Below are positions 17,435 to 26,685 of a DNA stretch of 64,000 nt, piece after piece (positions within the stretch are counted from its first letter, which is position 1; each line of letters opens with the position of its first letter). The notes under the pieces were generated by a model. It did no database searches. It was not told the origin of the DNA and saw only the letters and a list, made by a program, of their open reading frames with translations. Location of the stretch: NCBI RefSeq assembly GCF_013426735.1, contig NZ_AP023273.1, forward strand, positions 310,001 to 374,000. Direction: 5' to 3'. The translations under genes were made by a program, and so were the position numbers. The stretch comes from Agrobacterium vitis (GTDB lineage: Bacteria > Pseudomonadota > Alphaproteobacteria > Rhizobiales > Rhizobiaceae).

Positions 17435-19405
17435 ATGGCAAGCCCAGACAAAAGCGACCGGACGAGCACCCATGCCAGCACCCATTCACGCCCCGGGACA
17501 GTAACCATGCGGACATCGATTGCCACCGTATCGATCAGTGGGGAATTTCCGGAAAAGCTGGCAGCCATTGCCAAGGCTGGCTTTAGCGGCGTCGAAATTT
17601 TCGAAAACGACTTCCTGACTTATGACGCCTCGCCCCGGGATGTGGCGAAAATGGTCGCCGACCACGGCCTCGACATCACCCTGTTCCAACCCTTCCGCGA
17701 TTTCGAAGGCATGCCGGAACTGCACCGCGCCCGCGCTTTCGAGCGGGCCGAGCGCAAATTCGAGATCATGGATGAGCTTGGCACCGACCTGATGCTGATC
17801 TGCTCAAATGTCTCGCCAATCTCGCTGGGCGGCATCGACCGGGCCGCCGCCGATTTCCAGGAACTGGGCGAACGCGCCGCAAAGCATGGCGTCCGCGTCG
17901 GCTACGAGGCGCTCGCCTGGGGCCGTCACGTCAACGATCACAGGGATGCCTGGGAAGTCGTCCGCCGGGCAAACCATGCCAATGTCGGCCTGATCCTCGA
18001 CAGTTTTCACACCCTGTCGCGCAAGATCGATCCAAACTCGATCCGTTCGATTCCCGGCGACAAGATCTTCATCGTCCAACTGGCGGATGCGCCGCTTTTC
18101 GACATGGATCTGCTCTACTGGAGCCGCCATTTCCGCAATATGCCCTGCGAAGGCGATTTGCCGGTGGTCGATTTCATGCGCGCCGTGGCAGCCACAGGCT
18201 ATACCGGGCCGCTATCCCTGGAGATTTTCAACGACCAGTTCCGAGGAGGATCACCGCGAGCCATTGCCGAGGACGGCCACCGCTCGCTGGTCTACCTCAT
18301 GGACCAGGTCCAACGCCTCGAACCCGATATCCGGCTCAGCGCCCCTGCCATGCCAGCCCCTGTCGAAACCCAGGGCGTCGAATTCGTGGAATTTGCGACA
18401 TCGGTCGAGGAAAAACAGGATCTGGCAGCATTCTTAGCGACGCTCGGCTTTTCGAAAACCGCGACCCATCGCAACAGGGATCTTGACCTCTACACCCAGG
18501 GCGACATCCGCATTCTCATCAACACCGATACGACGAACAACAGTTTTGCCGGCGCGTCCTACGCAATCCACGGAACCAGTGCCTACGCCTTCGGCATGAA
18601 GGTGGGGCACGCAGAGGACGCCTTGAAACGTGCCACGGCGTTGGGGGCAACCAGCTTCTCCGAACCACGCAAACCGGGCGAAGTACCCGTGCCCGCCATT
18701 CAAGGCGTGAGCAATGGCGTCATTTATTTCCTTGATGACACGCCTGCCCTGTCCGGCATCTGGAAACAGGAATTCAAAGACGTAGACGCCGATCAGGCTC
18801 CGGCAAATACCCGCCTGACCCGTATCGACCATCTCGCCCAGACAACCCGCTATGACGAGATGCTGACATGCCTGCTGTTTTACGGCTCGATCTTCGCCAC
18901 GCGGCGCACGCCCATGGTCGATGTGGTCGATCCGGGCGGGCTGGTGCGCAGCCAGGCCATCGAAAGCAAGCCATATCCTCGTTTCAGGGTGACGTTGAAC
19001 GGCGCGGATAACCGGAAAACCGTCGCCGGAAAGTTTCTCGAAGAAGGCTTCGGCACCAGCATCCAGCATATCGCCCTGGCGACCGACGATATCTTTGCGA
19101 CGGCGCAGGCACTCTCAGCCTGCGGCTTCCAGGCGCTGACCATCTCGCGCAACTATTATGACGATCTGGAAGCCCGCTTCGGTCTGGAGCCGGATTTTGC
19201 CGATGCACTACGTTCGGCCAGCATCCTTTACGACCGCGACGACAATGGCGAGTATTTCCAGATCTACAGCCGCACCTTCGGTGAGGGCTTTTTCTTCGAA
19301 ATCGTCGAGAGGCGCGGCGCCTATGGTGGTTATGGTGCGATGAACGCCCCGTTCCGTATAGCAGCACAAAGACGGCAACTGCGCCCGGATGGCGTTCCGA
19401 GATAA
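17435..19405 (+). CDS. quiC: 3-Dehydroshikimate dehydratase, QuiC type fused to an HPPD-like domain
   Basis: A 656-residue two-domain protein. Residues ~25-300 form a TIM-barrel of the sugar isomerase/AP-endonuclease type with likely metal ligands in VGYEALAWG, LILDSFHTLS, IVQLADAPL and LSLEIFNDQF. Residues ~315-640 resemble 4-hydroxyphenylpyruvate dioxygenase, with TRIDHLAQT, IQHIALATDD and GFFFEIVERR giving a His-His-Glu set. This architecture is known from QuiC1-type enzymes that turn 3-dehydroshikimate into protocatechuate. ATG 17435 follows AAAGGAAG; ATG 17507 is also possible and would start at the conserved domain. It completes a route from quinate or shikimate to protocatechuate. Confidence 0.9.
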   Translation: MASPDKSDRTSTHASTHSRPGTVTMRTSIATVSISGEFPEKLAAIAKAGFSGVEIFENDFLTYDASPRDVAKMVADHGLDITLFQPFRDFEGMPELHRARAFERAERKFEIMDELGTDLMLICSNVSPISLGGIDRAAADFQELGERAAKHGVRVGYEALAWGRHVNDHRDAWEVVRRANHANVGLILDSFHTLSRKIDPNSIRSIPGDKIFIVQLADAPLFDMDLLYWSRHFRNMPCEGDLPVVDFMRAVAATGYTGPLSLEIFNDQFRGGSPRAIAEDGHRSLVYLMDQVQRLEPDIRLSAPAMPAPVETQGVEFVEFATSVEEKQDLAAFLATLGFSKTATHRNRDLDLYTQGDIRILINTDTTNNSFAGASYAIHGTSAYAFGMKVGHAEDALKRATALGATSFSEPRKPGEVPVPAIQGVSNGVIYFLDDTPALSGIWKQEFKDVDADQAPANTRLTRIDHLAQTTRYDEMLTCLLFYGSIFATRRTPMVDVVDPGGLVRSQAIESKPYPRFRVTLNGADNRKTVAGKFLEEGFGTSIQHIALATDDIFATAQALSACGFQALTISRNYYDDLEARFGLEPDFADALRSASILYDRDDNGEYFQIYSRTFGEGFFFEIVERRGAYGGYGAMNAPFRIAAQRRQLRPDGVPR

Positions 19406-19481
19406 CAATGACTGCCGTCATCGCAGACGATTTGTTCGCCTCAATCTGAACCGGACAGATCGTCTTTGCTCTTGTTTTTTT

Positions 19482-19522
19482 GCCTTTTCGGGAAAATCAG
19501 GCCCCGCTTTTCCTAAGGCAAA
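19482..19522. terminator. Interrupted hairpin between quiC and livF
   Basis: TTGCCTT and GGAAAA-type arms pair across a GC-rich loop (TTTGCCTT with AAGGCAAA, GGAAAA with TTTTCC) between two convergent genes. No T-run follows on the minus strand. It contains the 16-mer TTTCCTAAGGCAAACT (19509-19524) that also occurs after lldD. Confidence 0.45.
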
Positions 19523-19524
19523 CT

Positions 19525-20232
19525 TTAATGCGTCACGGCCAGCATATCCTCGATCTCGGTCCAATCCTGGAGCAAGCTTTCACGCGAACCGCTGACGCGG
19601 ACCTGGCCGCGTTCGATAACCATGCCCTGTTCGGCGATTTCAAGCGCCAGTTTCGCATGCTGTTCAACGATGATCATCGACATTTCGCTTTCCTTGCGAA
19701 GCTTGATAAGCGCTTCAAGCAGCATATCGACAATAACCGGCGCTAAGCCCTCAAAAGGTTCATCCAGCAGGAGGCAGGTCGGTTGGCTCATCAACGCACG
19801 GCCTATCGCCAACATCTGCTGCTCTCCACCGGAAAGCTGGTTGCCACCATTTTTCCGCCGTTCTGCAAGACGGGGAAAAAGATCGTAGACCCGCTCCATC
19901 GTCCATCCTCGGCGAAGATCGGCGATGCGCAGGTTTTCCTCGACGCTCAAGGTGGCAAAAATCTGCCGCTCCTGCGGCACGAAGCCTATGCCAAGCCGGC
20001 AGCGTTGGCTGGGAGAAAGCCCGCCGATTTCCGCAGAGTTAAAACGAATGCTGCCTTCCTTGAGCGGCAAGCGCCCGGCAATGGTGCAGAGCAGTGTGGT
20101 TTTGCCAGCGCCATTGCGCCCAAGCAGCGCGAGCCCACCCCCCATGGGCAGGGTCAGGTCAATGCCATTGATAATGCGGGTCGGGCCGTAACCGCTGACG
20201 ACATTTCGGATTTCGAGCAGGTCTGCGGTCAT
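19525..20232 (-). CDS. livF: Branched-chain-type ABC transporter ATP-binding protein LivF
   Basis: A 235-residue ATPase. Walker A is LLGRNGAGKTT, then FVPQERQIFATLSVEENLR (typical of LivF), signature QLSGGEQQMLAIGRAL, and Walker B LLLDEPFEGLAP. It works with LivG as the ATPase pair of a HAAT importer. Its ATG overlaps the livG stop (ATGA), and it is the last gene of livK-H-M-G-F. Such importers also carry aromatic acids and amides; the neighbouring hydroxylase and ring-cleavage genes favour an aromatic cargo. Confidence 0.93.
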   Translation of the reverse strand: MTADLLEIRNVVSGYGPTRIINGIDLTLPMGGGLALLGRNGAGKTTLLCTIAGRLPLKEGSIRFNSAEIGGLSPSQRCRLGIGFVPQERQIFATLSVEENLRIADLRRGWTMERVYDLFPRLAERRKNGGNQLSGGEQQMLAIGRALMSQPTCLLLDEPFEGLAPVIVDMLLEALIKLRKESEMSMIIVEQHAKLALEIAEQGMVIERGQVRVSGSRESLLQDWTEIEDMLAVTH

Positions 20233-20972
20233 GAACGGTTCCCCAGATAAGCGGCACGGACATTGGCGTCATGGCGAATTTCCTCTGGCGTGCCACGCGC
20301 GATGATGGTTCCCTCGGCCAAGACCGTGATGTCCCGTGCAAAGCGGAAAACCAGCGGCATATCGTGCTCGATCAGCAAGACGGCAACATCGGCTGGCAAT
20401 TCATCGAGAATAGTGAGGATCACCTCATGATCCGCCGCAGGCAGTCCAGCGGCAGGCTCATCCAGCAACAGCACTTTCGGGCGCAGGGCCATGGCGACCG
20501 CCAGTTCCACGAGGCGCTGCTGGCCATAGGCCAGATCGCGGACCGGAACATGGGGGACATTGGCAAGGCGCATACGGCTGGCGATCTCTTCTGCTTCCGC
20601 GACCACTTTTGCCGGGAAGCCATGATGCCCTGCCATCGAAAACCCAAAGCCTTCACGTTCGCCAATCGCAAGCGCGATATTTTCAAGGGCTGTGAAGGAG
20701 GTAAACAGATTGGTGACCTGGAAATTGCGCACCAATCCCAGCCCAACGCGCTTGTGCTGCGCCATGCCCTTGAGGTCGATACCATCGAGAAATATCGCCC
20801 CCTTGCGTGGGGTCAGCCTGCCGGTGATGAGATTGATCAGCGTCGTCTTGCCAGCACCGTTTGGCCCGATCAATGCGTGGCGTGCACCCTTCTCAAGCAC
20901 GAGCGACACATTATTGGTGACCACCAGTCCACCGAATTGCAAGGTAAGGTTTTCAAGCTGCAAAGCGCTCAT
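20229..20972 (-). CDS. livG: Branched-chain-type ABC transporter ATP-binding protein LivG
   Basis: A 247-residue ATPase. Walker A is LIGPNGAGKTT, then LGLVRNFQVTNLFTSFTALE, a signature replaced by LAYGQQRLVELAVAMA (LivG proteins often have YGxQR instead of LSGGQ), and Walker B VLLLDEPAAGLP. ATG 20972 overlaps the livM stop. A much longer open frame in phase extends to 21569, but its extra 199 residues only mirror livM in another frame and are rejected. Confidence 0.92.
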   Translation of the reverse strand: MSALQLENLTLQFGGLVVTNNVSLVLEKGARHALIGPNGAGKTTLINLITGRLTPRKGAIFLDGIDLKGMAQHKRVGLGLVRNFQVTNLFTSFTALENIALAIGEREGFGFSMAGHHGFPAKVVAEAEEIASRMRLANVPHVPVRDLAYGQQRLVELAVAMALRPKVLLLDEPAAGLPAADHEVILTILDELPADVAVLLIEHDMPLVFRFARDITVLAEGTIIARGTPEEIRHDANVRAAYLGNRS

Positions 20973-21973
20973 CGACCGATCCTTCCGCGCAGTTGAGCCA
21001 AAATCCGCGTAATGCCCCCTGGTGCGAACAGAACGAGCACCACGAGGATGATCCCCAGCCAGAGCTGCCACATGACAGGATTGTCTTTCGACAAGATGTC
21101 CTGGGCGATGAGGTAGACAGCAGGTCCAATAATCGCGCCGTAAAGCCGCCCTGAGCCACCAAGCGCCAACATCACCAGGATGGTTGCCGACAGTTCGAAA
21201 CTCATATCCTTCAGGCCAACGAATTGATTGACCTGGGCTTGCAGGGCACCGGCGAGCCCGGCCAGCAAGCAGGAAATGACGAAGATCAGCAAGGTGCGCG
21301 GCCGGACCGCGATGCCGATGGCAGCGGCGCGACCGGGATTGTCGCGAATCGCCATGATCGACTGCCCGAAAGGCGAATGCACCAATCGGCGCACCCCAAG
21401 CCAGACAAGCAGAAAGACCAGGGCCGAGAACCAATAACCGACCTGGCCAAGCAGATCGAATTCGTAAAGGCCGAAAACCGGCCAGGTCTCCATGCCCACC
21501 AAGCCATCGACGCCACCGGTCAGCCAGGTCGCCTTGTTGGCGATCTCGCCAAACAGAAACACCGTACAAAGCGTCAGCATCAGCAAGGTGAAGCGTGCCG
21601 TGCGTAAAACAATGGCTCCAACGACCGCGCCCATCAGCCCGGCTGCCATTGCGCCGATCAACAGGCCGCTCAATGGCTCACCCCAACCGTATTTGGAGGC
21701 AATGCCGGTGGCATAGGCGCCAACCCCGAAAAAGGCGGCGTGGCCTAGGGTGACGATCCCGGCATAGCCGACCAGAAGATCGAGGGACAAGGCGAAGATA
21801 ACGGTGATCAGGATTTGCGAACCGAGCGCGTAATAATCATCGCCAAGCAACGGCACCAGCACCAACGCAAGGACGATCAGGCCATCAGCCGGGTTGAACC
21901 CATGCTTGCGGCGCAAGAAGCCGGCAAACGTCGATGGTGGAGAGACAAAAGTGGAGCGATCTGACATTTTCAA
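20969..21973 (-). CDS. livM: Branched-chain-type ABC transporter permease LivM
   Basis: A 334-residue membrane protein with about eight to ten hydrophobic helices. LLVGYAGIVTLGHAAFFGVGAY is the LivM hallmark, and MAIRDNPGRAAAIGI is the cytoplasmic EAA-like loop. It forms the channel with LivH. It lies 3 bases from livH and overlaps livG. Confidence 0.92.
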   Translation of the reverse strand: MKMSDRSTFVSPPSTFAGFLRRKHGFNPADGLIVLALVLVPLLGDDYYALGSQILITVIFALSLDLLVGYAGIVTLGHAAFFGVGAYATGIASKYGWGEPLSGLLIGAMAAGLMGAVVGAIVLRTARFTLLMLTLCTVFLFGEIANKATWLTGGVDGLVGMETWPVFGLYEFDLLGQVGYWFSALVFLLVWLGVRRLVHSPFGQSIMAIRDNPGRAAAIGIAVRPRTLLIFVISCLLAGLAGALQAQVNQFVGLKDMSFELSATILVMLALGGSGRLYGAIIGPAVYLIAQDILSKDNPVMWQLWLGIILVVLVLFAPGGITRILAQLRGRIGR

Positions 21974-21975
21974 CT

Positions 21976-22833
21976 TTATACCCTTCCAAACAATCCGCGC
22001 GGCCTGACCAGCAGCAGAATGAAGACCAGGAGAAACAGCATGACGGTGCCGAAAGCTGGCACATAATAGGCCGAAACGGTTTGGACTGTGCCGACCAGAA
22101 GTGCTGCGACGAAAGAGCCCCGCAGCGTGCCAAGGCCAGCGACAGCCACGACGATTTGAACATAGACGAGAATATCAAAGGCATAGGACGGATTGAGCCC
22201 GAAGACATCCGCCCCCAGCATGCCGCCTAGGGCCGCGAGCGCGCCCCCAAAGGCGAAGGTCGCCATGAACACATGTTTGGTGCGAATGCCGATCGATTCC
22301 GCCATGCCCCGGTTTTCAACGGAGGCCCGGATGATGGCGCCGATCCGGCTGCGCTCAAGCACAAACAGAATGAATGCGGCAGTCATGATACCGATACCGA
22401 TCACCACCAGCTTGTAGAGATAGAATGAGAAAGGCCCCACCGTCAGATTTTGCGCCAGAAACTCGGGAATGACGACGGGGCGCATCAACGGCCCGAAAAA
22501 CAACCGCGCCAGCGCACCGACGATGAAGATCAATCCGATGCAGAAGAGAACCTGATCCAGCTCAGACCGACCGTAAAGCCGGGCATAGAGCAGCTTTTCC
22601 GCCACCGCCGCCAGGAGCGCAACAACAAGGGGAGCGCAGATCAACATGAGCGGCCAGGGCAGGCCCCAGGCGCTGATGGCGGTGGCCGCTATATAGCCAC
22701 CGGCCATGGCGAAAACGCCGTGCGCCAGATTGACGAAACCCATCAGACCGAGGGTTACCGACAGGCCGACGGATATGAGGTAAAGCACGCTTGCATAGGC
22801 AAGCGACTGGAACGCAACTTCCACCAGTGTCAT
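21976..22833 (-). CDS. livH: Branched-chain-type ABC transporter permease LivH
   Basis: A 285-residue permease. YLISVGLSVTLGLMGFVNLA and HGVFAMAGGYIAAT are the LivH N-terminal motif, and ASVENRGMAESIGI is the cytoplasmic loop. I chose ATG 22833 because AGGAGG lies about 9 bases before it; ATG 22854 is in frame but has no ribosome site. Between this gene and livK lies a strong hairpin (22878-22918) that may lower expression of the membrane parts relative to the binding protein. Confidence 0.92.
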   Translation of the reverse strand: MTLVEVAFQSLAYASVLYLISVGLSVTLGLMGFVNLAHGVFAMAGGYIAATAISAWGLPWPLMLICAPLVVALLAAVAEKLLYARLYGRSELDQVLFCIGLIFIVGALARLFFGPLMRPVVIPEFLAQNLTVGPFSFYLYKLVVIGIGIMTAAFILFVLERSRIGAIIRASVENRGMAESIGIRTKHVFMATFAFGGALAALGGMLGADVFGLNPSYAFDILVYVQIVVAVAGLGTLRGSFVAALLVGTVQTVSAYYVPAFGTVMLFLLVFILLLVRPRGLFGRV

Positions 22834-22877
22834 GACAAGCCTCCTCCCTGTCATCCGGCAATATTGCGGGATGACTC

Positions 22878-22918
22878 CGAGAGTCCGTCAGGTTCAAATC
22901 GAACCAGACGGACTCTCG
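22878..22918 (-). terminator. Intra-operon hairpin between livK and livH
   Basis: Arms 22878-22895 and 22901-22918 are 18 bp with one mismatch and a 5-base loop. There is no T-run, so it is a likely RNA processing or stabilising structure that leaves more message for the binding protein than for the rest of the operon. Confidence 0.7.
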
Positions 22919-23004
22919 TTTCCATTGTTTTCATTTGTCTTTTAGGGAAAACGGGTTCCAGTTCCCCAGACAAGCGCTAGCCGGACGTGCTGAGCGACCG
23001 GAGA

Positions 23005-24225
23005 TCAGAGAGGATGCTCAACCTTCCAGGGGTCTTTGACGTCTGGAATAGTTTCGAGTTCCACATTGGCAAGCTCGCCGTTCTTCTCGCGCACTTCACG
23101 GATGTAGATATTCTGCACAATGTCGCGCGTCTCGGGGTCGATCGAAATTGGCCCACGCGGGCTTTGCTCTGCTTTGAAGGTCTTCATCGCGGCCATGGCA
23201 CCGGCGGCATCGGAAGCACCCTTGGTGGCGGCAATAGCTGAGCAGATCAGATGCATGCCATCATAAGCGCCGACGGCCATATAATTGGGCCGGACGGGAT
23301 TGAACGTATAGGCTTTCTTCCAGGCCTCAACAAAAGCGGTATTGGCGGGGCGATCACCGGCCATGCTATATTGGCCAGCGGTGATGACGCCGAGTGCTGC
23401 TGCGCCGATATTCGGCAATTCCTCGTCGCTTGTCAGGTCTCCCGGACCAATCAACTGAATGCCCGCGCCGCGCAGATCGGCTTCCTGATAGGCCCGCATG
23501 AACGCAGAGGCTTGCACACCGCCGGGATGGAATGCAAAGACCACATCCGGCTTCTCCTGCTTGGCTGCGAGCAGAAAGGGGACGAAATTTGTGCTCTGGA
23601 TCGGCATTTTCACCGAGGCGACAATGCTTCCTCCCTTGGACGTGAAGCCTTTCGTAAACGCTTCCTCTGCATCGTGGCCAGGGGCAAAATCCGTGGTCAG
23701 CAGGTAGGCTCGCTTGAAACCGCGCTTGGCCGCCGCCCATTCGCCCAATGGCTGGTTCACCTGCCAATGGGTAAAGGCCGTGCGCACATACCAGGGCGCA
23801 AGCTGTGTGGTATTAGCGCCTGCCGCATTGAACAAGACGCAGGGCATCTTGGCCTTCATCAACAATGGAGCCACAGCATTGGCGTTGGGCGTCCACTGGA
23901 AGCCGCCAAGATATTGCACCTTGTCACGCGTCACCAGTTCTTGAACCAGTCGTTTGGCCACATCGGGATTGGCACCGCCGTCGTCGCGGATGACCAGTTC
24001 GACCGGAATATCCCCCAACACGGACTTACCCTCAGTCTCCAGGTAGAGTTTCGCCGCATTGGCCATGATTTGTCCGCTCGATGCGAACGGACCGGACATG
24101 GTCAGCACCAGCCCGATTTTGATCGGCTGGCTGGCGGCTCGTCCCTGCCCGGCCCAACCGGCCAATGGCGCAGCAGCCAGCAACCCAAGGGCACCTCGGC
24201 GTGTAAACTTCAGTTCGGTCATCAT
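23005..24225 (-). CDS. LivK-like ABC transporter solute-binding protein
   Basis: A 406-residue type-I periplasmic binding protein. The N-terminus KFTRRGALGLLAAAPLAGWA has a twin-arginine motif, with cleavage near residue 30. PIKIGLVLTMSGPFASSGQI starts the mature domain. ATG 24225 follows GGAGGAG; an earlier in-frame start at 24345 lacks one. Members next to aromatic catabolic genes often bind aromatic acids or amides rather than leucine. It is the first gene of the transport operon, after a long AT-rich leader (24226-24849). Confidence 0.9.
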   Translation of the reverse strand: MMTELKFTRRGALGLLAAAPLAGWAGQGRAASQPIKIGLVLTMSGPFASSGQIMANAAKLYLETEGKSVLGDIPVELVIRDDGGANPDVAKRLVQELVTRDKVQYLGGFQWTPNANAVAPLLMKAKMPCVLFNAAGANTTQLAPWYVRTAFTHWQVNQPLGEWAAAKRGFKRAYLLTTDFAPGHDAEEAFTKGFTSKGGSIVASVKMPIQSTNFVPFLLAAKQEKPDVVFAFHPGGVQASAFMRAYQEADLRGAGIQLIGPGDLTSDEELPNIGAAALGVITAGQYSMAGDRPANTAFVEAWKKAYTFNPVRPNYMAVGAYDGMHLICSAIAATKGASDAAGAMAAMKTFKAEQSPRGPISIDPETRDIVQNIYIREVREKNGELANVELETIPDVKDPWKVEHPL

Positions 24226-24849
24226 AGTGCTCCTCCACCAATGATCGTCAATTGTGCCTCCCCCTTTGGCTAGCCCTCGAAAAACGACAGCGCAAAAGGC
24301 ACGACGCTGCCGACAAATCCGGAAAACAGACCCGATCGAAGGCAAAATTGTTCAATGAACTGATGATGCTAGATCGCGAGCCCTGCGCTGATAACGGCAA
24401 GGCATGTCCTGCAGATTTGGGCGTCGTCTTTTCTTATCGCCGCGAACTTCTTCTGACGTGTCTGACGACATTTCCCGATGTCCCAGGCTCTCCACGACGA
24501 CAAGAACGATTATTATCAATTCCTGCGCTTTATCAAGTTTATTATCATAAAATCTAATAAAATTTCGTATTTAAAATTTTAATTATCATTTTATGATATT
24601 TTATAACTAACTGCGAAGATATGAAGAGCAGTATTCTTATTGCCTGAATTGGCGAACTTCTGCGGCAAACACCATGCTCTCCACACGGGCGCTCAACAAC
24701 AGGCTGATGCGCCGGTATCTTGCAGATTGGCTCTCGAATAAACGCTAGTGCATCGATCCAAACGGAGGCCTCAGCCGAGTTTGGAAAAATCGATGCATAA
24801 ACAAAAAATGAGTGCACGAAAGCATGAACGAAGTGAATGCGTCAGTGCA
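24226..24849. other. AT-rich region between livK and the flavin hydroxylase gene
   Basis: These 624 bases contain no credible gene. From about 24505 to 24615 the sequence is strikingly AT-rich and holds the operator-like element at 24581-24601 and several TTATC/GATAA words. The right end is the terminator of the hydroxylase gene (24803-24851). The promoter of the liv operon must lie here, which leaves an unusually long untranslated leader of up to about 300 bases if it starts at the AT-rich part. Confidence 0.65.
24581..24601. promoter_or_regulatory. Operator-like element, copy 1 (AATTATC-N7-GATATTT)
   Basis: Eighteen of 21 positions match the perfect palindromic element at 28453-28473 in front of the extradiol dioxygenase gene, including identical arm spacing. 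It is inferred to be a common site for one regulator controlling transport and degradation. Confidence 0.5.
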
Positions 24850-24851
24850 CT
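24803..24851 (-). terminator. Intrinsic terminator of the flavin hydroxylase gene
   Basis: On the minus strand AGTGCAC (24851-24845) pairs with GTGCACT (24817-24811), with an inner GCAT/ATGC pair of arms, and is followed by CATTTTTTG. The first arm overlaps the hydroxylase stop codon. This marks the end of the 28425-24850 catabolic operon and separates it from the liv operon. Confidence 0.7.
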
Positions 24852-26493
24852 AGGATGCCGCAGCCAAAGAGTTTTTTACTTCTGCCCGGATCACCGGGCG
24901 TGGACCAAGCATCCCCAGCTTTTCCACCAGATGCAGGGCATCAGCGATAGGCGTGGCTGCCGCTATATATCGGTCACGGCGCAGCAAAAGGACATGGCCA
25001 AGATAGGATTTCATCGGACCGGCGCTGAACAGTCGCCCAACATCCCGGTGAACCGGGAAAATGCCGTCAATGGGATTCATCCATTCAGGGGTCAAACCGA
25101 CCACAGTTGCACCCGCCGCCTCCAGAGCCCTGATAACATCGATGGACAAAGCACGGTCAGGGAATTCATCAAAGACCAGAGCAACCGGTCCATCCGGCAA
25201 GACGCGGTCAAGCAATACGCGGTGCCGGTGGCTGTCTTCCACCACGGGCTGCGGCACGAGGCGACCCACCATGGTTTCCTTCTCCGGTCTGGAGTCGGGC
25301 CATAGAAGTCCCTGGCGAAAGCGTGGCTTTGGCTTGTAGCGCATTTGGGCGAAATAATCACGGACAGGCGGATAGAGCCCAAGGATACGAAAAGCGGCCC
25401 TCGTCAAAAGGGCCTTAATGCCATTTTCCGGCATCATCACCTGCCCCATGCGCAGCGCCAATGCTATCATTTCCCAGGCATGCGGACGCCGCTCAATCTC
25501 GTAGCTATCCAGGAAATCGGACGGCATATCGCCACGCAATGCTTCCGCCAGTTTCCAGGCCAGATTATGCGCATCACGCAGGCCGCTATTCATTCCCTGC
25601 CCCGCAAATGGAGGCGTCAAATGCGCGGCATCGCCGGCGAGAAAGATATTGCCGTCCCGCCAGCGATCAGCCAGACGGGCATGGAATGTATAGACCCGCA
25701 CGCGGCGAAATTCACAATCCCGGTCAGGTCCAACACGCTCCAGAAGGCCACGGACAAAGGCCTCCTCAGTCGCGTCCTTCTCGTCCTCATTGGTATGCAG
25801 CATGAATTCGTAACGACGGATATTGTCCGGGCCGGGCAGCGATATACACGGGCGAGCAGGATCGCAATGGACCTGCGTATGACGAAAACGATTTTCCGTC
25901 CGTACCAGATCGACAATCAGCCAACGCTCCACAAAGGTGGAGCCGACAAGATGGACGCCGAGTTTTCCACGTGTTGGGGAACGTCCTCCGTCACTGGCGA
26001 CCATATAGCGCGCCCGGATGACGCGGGTTCCTTTCGCCGCATGGGCGATTTCCACGGTAACGGAATCCGCAGTCTGGGAAAATGTTTGCATATCCCAGCC
26101 AAAAAACTGGATCACATTGGGATAACGGGCTAGCCCCTCGCGCAAAAGCGCTTCCAATTCCGGCTGTTGAAATGCATTGCGCTTGTCGAAACCATAATCG
26201 CGCGACGTCGGCTCCACGGTCAGAAACAACTCGCCGGCCGGCGAAAGATAACGTGAGCCATAGCCGCGCACCACGATTTTCTCTACCGCGTCCTCCAACC
26301 CGATAGCTTGCATGGTTCGCATCGACTCGTCGTCGATGGATACGGCACGCGGCTCCTGAACCGTGGTCAGGTTGCGCTCGACAAGCGCCACCGACACACC
26401 CATGCCGCCCAGAAGATTAGCCAGGGTCAGTCCGGTTGGACCCGCCCCGACAATGACGACCTCGACTTCGGTCTCAAGTTCCTCGGCGTTCAT
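24850..26493 (-). CDS. FAD-dependent aromatic hydroxylase (MhpA-like)
   Basis: A 547-residue class A flavin monooxygenase. Residues ~11-30 (VVIVGAGPTGLTLANLLGG) bind the FAD ADP part, ASDGGRSPTRGKLG is the DG motif, and NIFLAGDAAHLTPPFAGQGM is the GD motif. RAVSIDDESMRTMQAIGL is characteristic of MhpA, the 3-(3-hydroxyphenyl)propionate 2-hydroxylase, and length fits. It should add a hydroxyl group ortho to an existing one to make a catechol, the substrate class of the dioxygenase encoded first in this operon. The actual phenol is unknown. Confidence 0.85.
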   Translation of the reverse strand: MNAEELETEVEVVIVGAGPTGLTLANLLGGMGVSVALVERNLTTVQEPRAVSIDDESMRTMQAIGLEDAVEKIVVRGYGSRYLSPAGELFLTVEPTSRDYGFDKRNAFQQPELEALLREGLARYPNVIQFFGWDMQTFSQTADSVTVEIAHAAKGTRVIRARYMVASDGGRSPTRGKLGVHLVGSTFVERWLIVDLVRTENRFRHTQVHCDPARPCISLPGPDNIRRYEFMLHTNEDEKDATEEAFVRGLLERVGPDRDCEFRRVRVYTFHARLADRWRDGNIFLAGDAAHLTPPFAGQGMNSGLRDAHNLAWKLAEALRGDMPSDFLDSYEIERRPHAWEMIALALRMGQVMMPENGIKALLTRAAFRILGLYPPVRDYFAQMRYKPKPRFRQGLLWPDSRPEKETMVGRLVPQPVVEDSHRHRVLLDRVLPDGPVALVFDEFPDRALSIDVIRALEAAGATVVGLTPEWMNPIDGIFPVHRDVGRLFSAGPMKSYLGHVLLLRRDRYIAAATPIADALHLVEKLGMLGPRPVIRAEVKNSLAAAS

Positions 26494-26685
26494 CAGGCCC
26501 TCCTCTCCACGCTGAATGTTACAGCGCCCGCATCGTGTTCTGTCTATTAAACTTCACTGCAACACCCTACAAATACAGAGTTTTTCGTCCCTGGGTCCGA
26601 ATGAACCCAGGGCGCCATGCTGTAGATGGGTGGCGCAGTCCTCCCGCCCCGCGCCCCAGGGCCGTGCTGCTAAGGGCTGCGCTGT

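Noticed and set aside
16299..17504. 401-codon plus-strand frame across aroQ and the TetR gene
   Set aside because: It runs in another frame through aroQ and antisense to the TetR gene; both of those have clear motifs.
20973..21569. N-terminal extension of livG to 446 residues
   Set aside because: The extra 199 residues mirror livM in another frame; LivG homology and the ATGA overlap fix the start at 20972.
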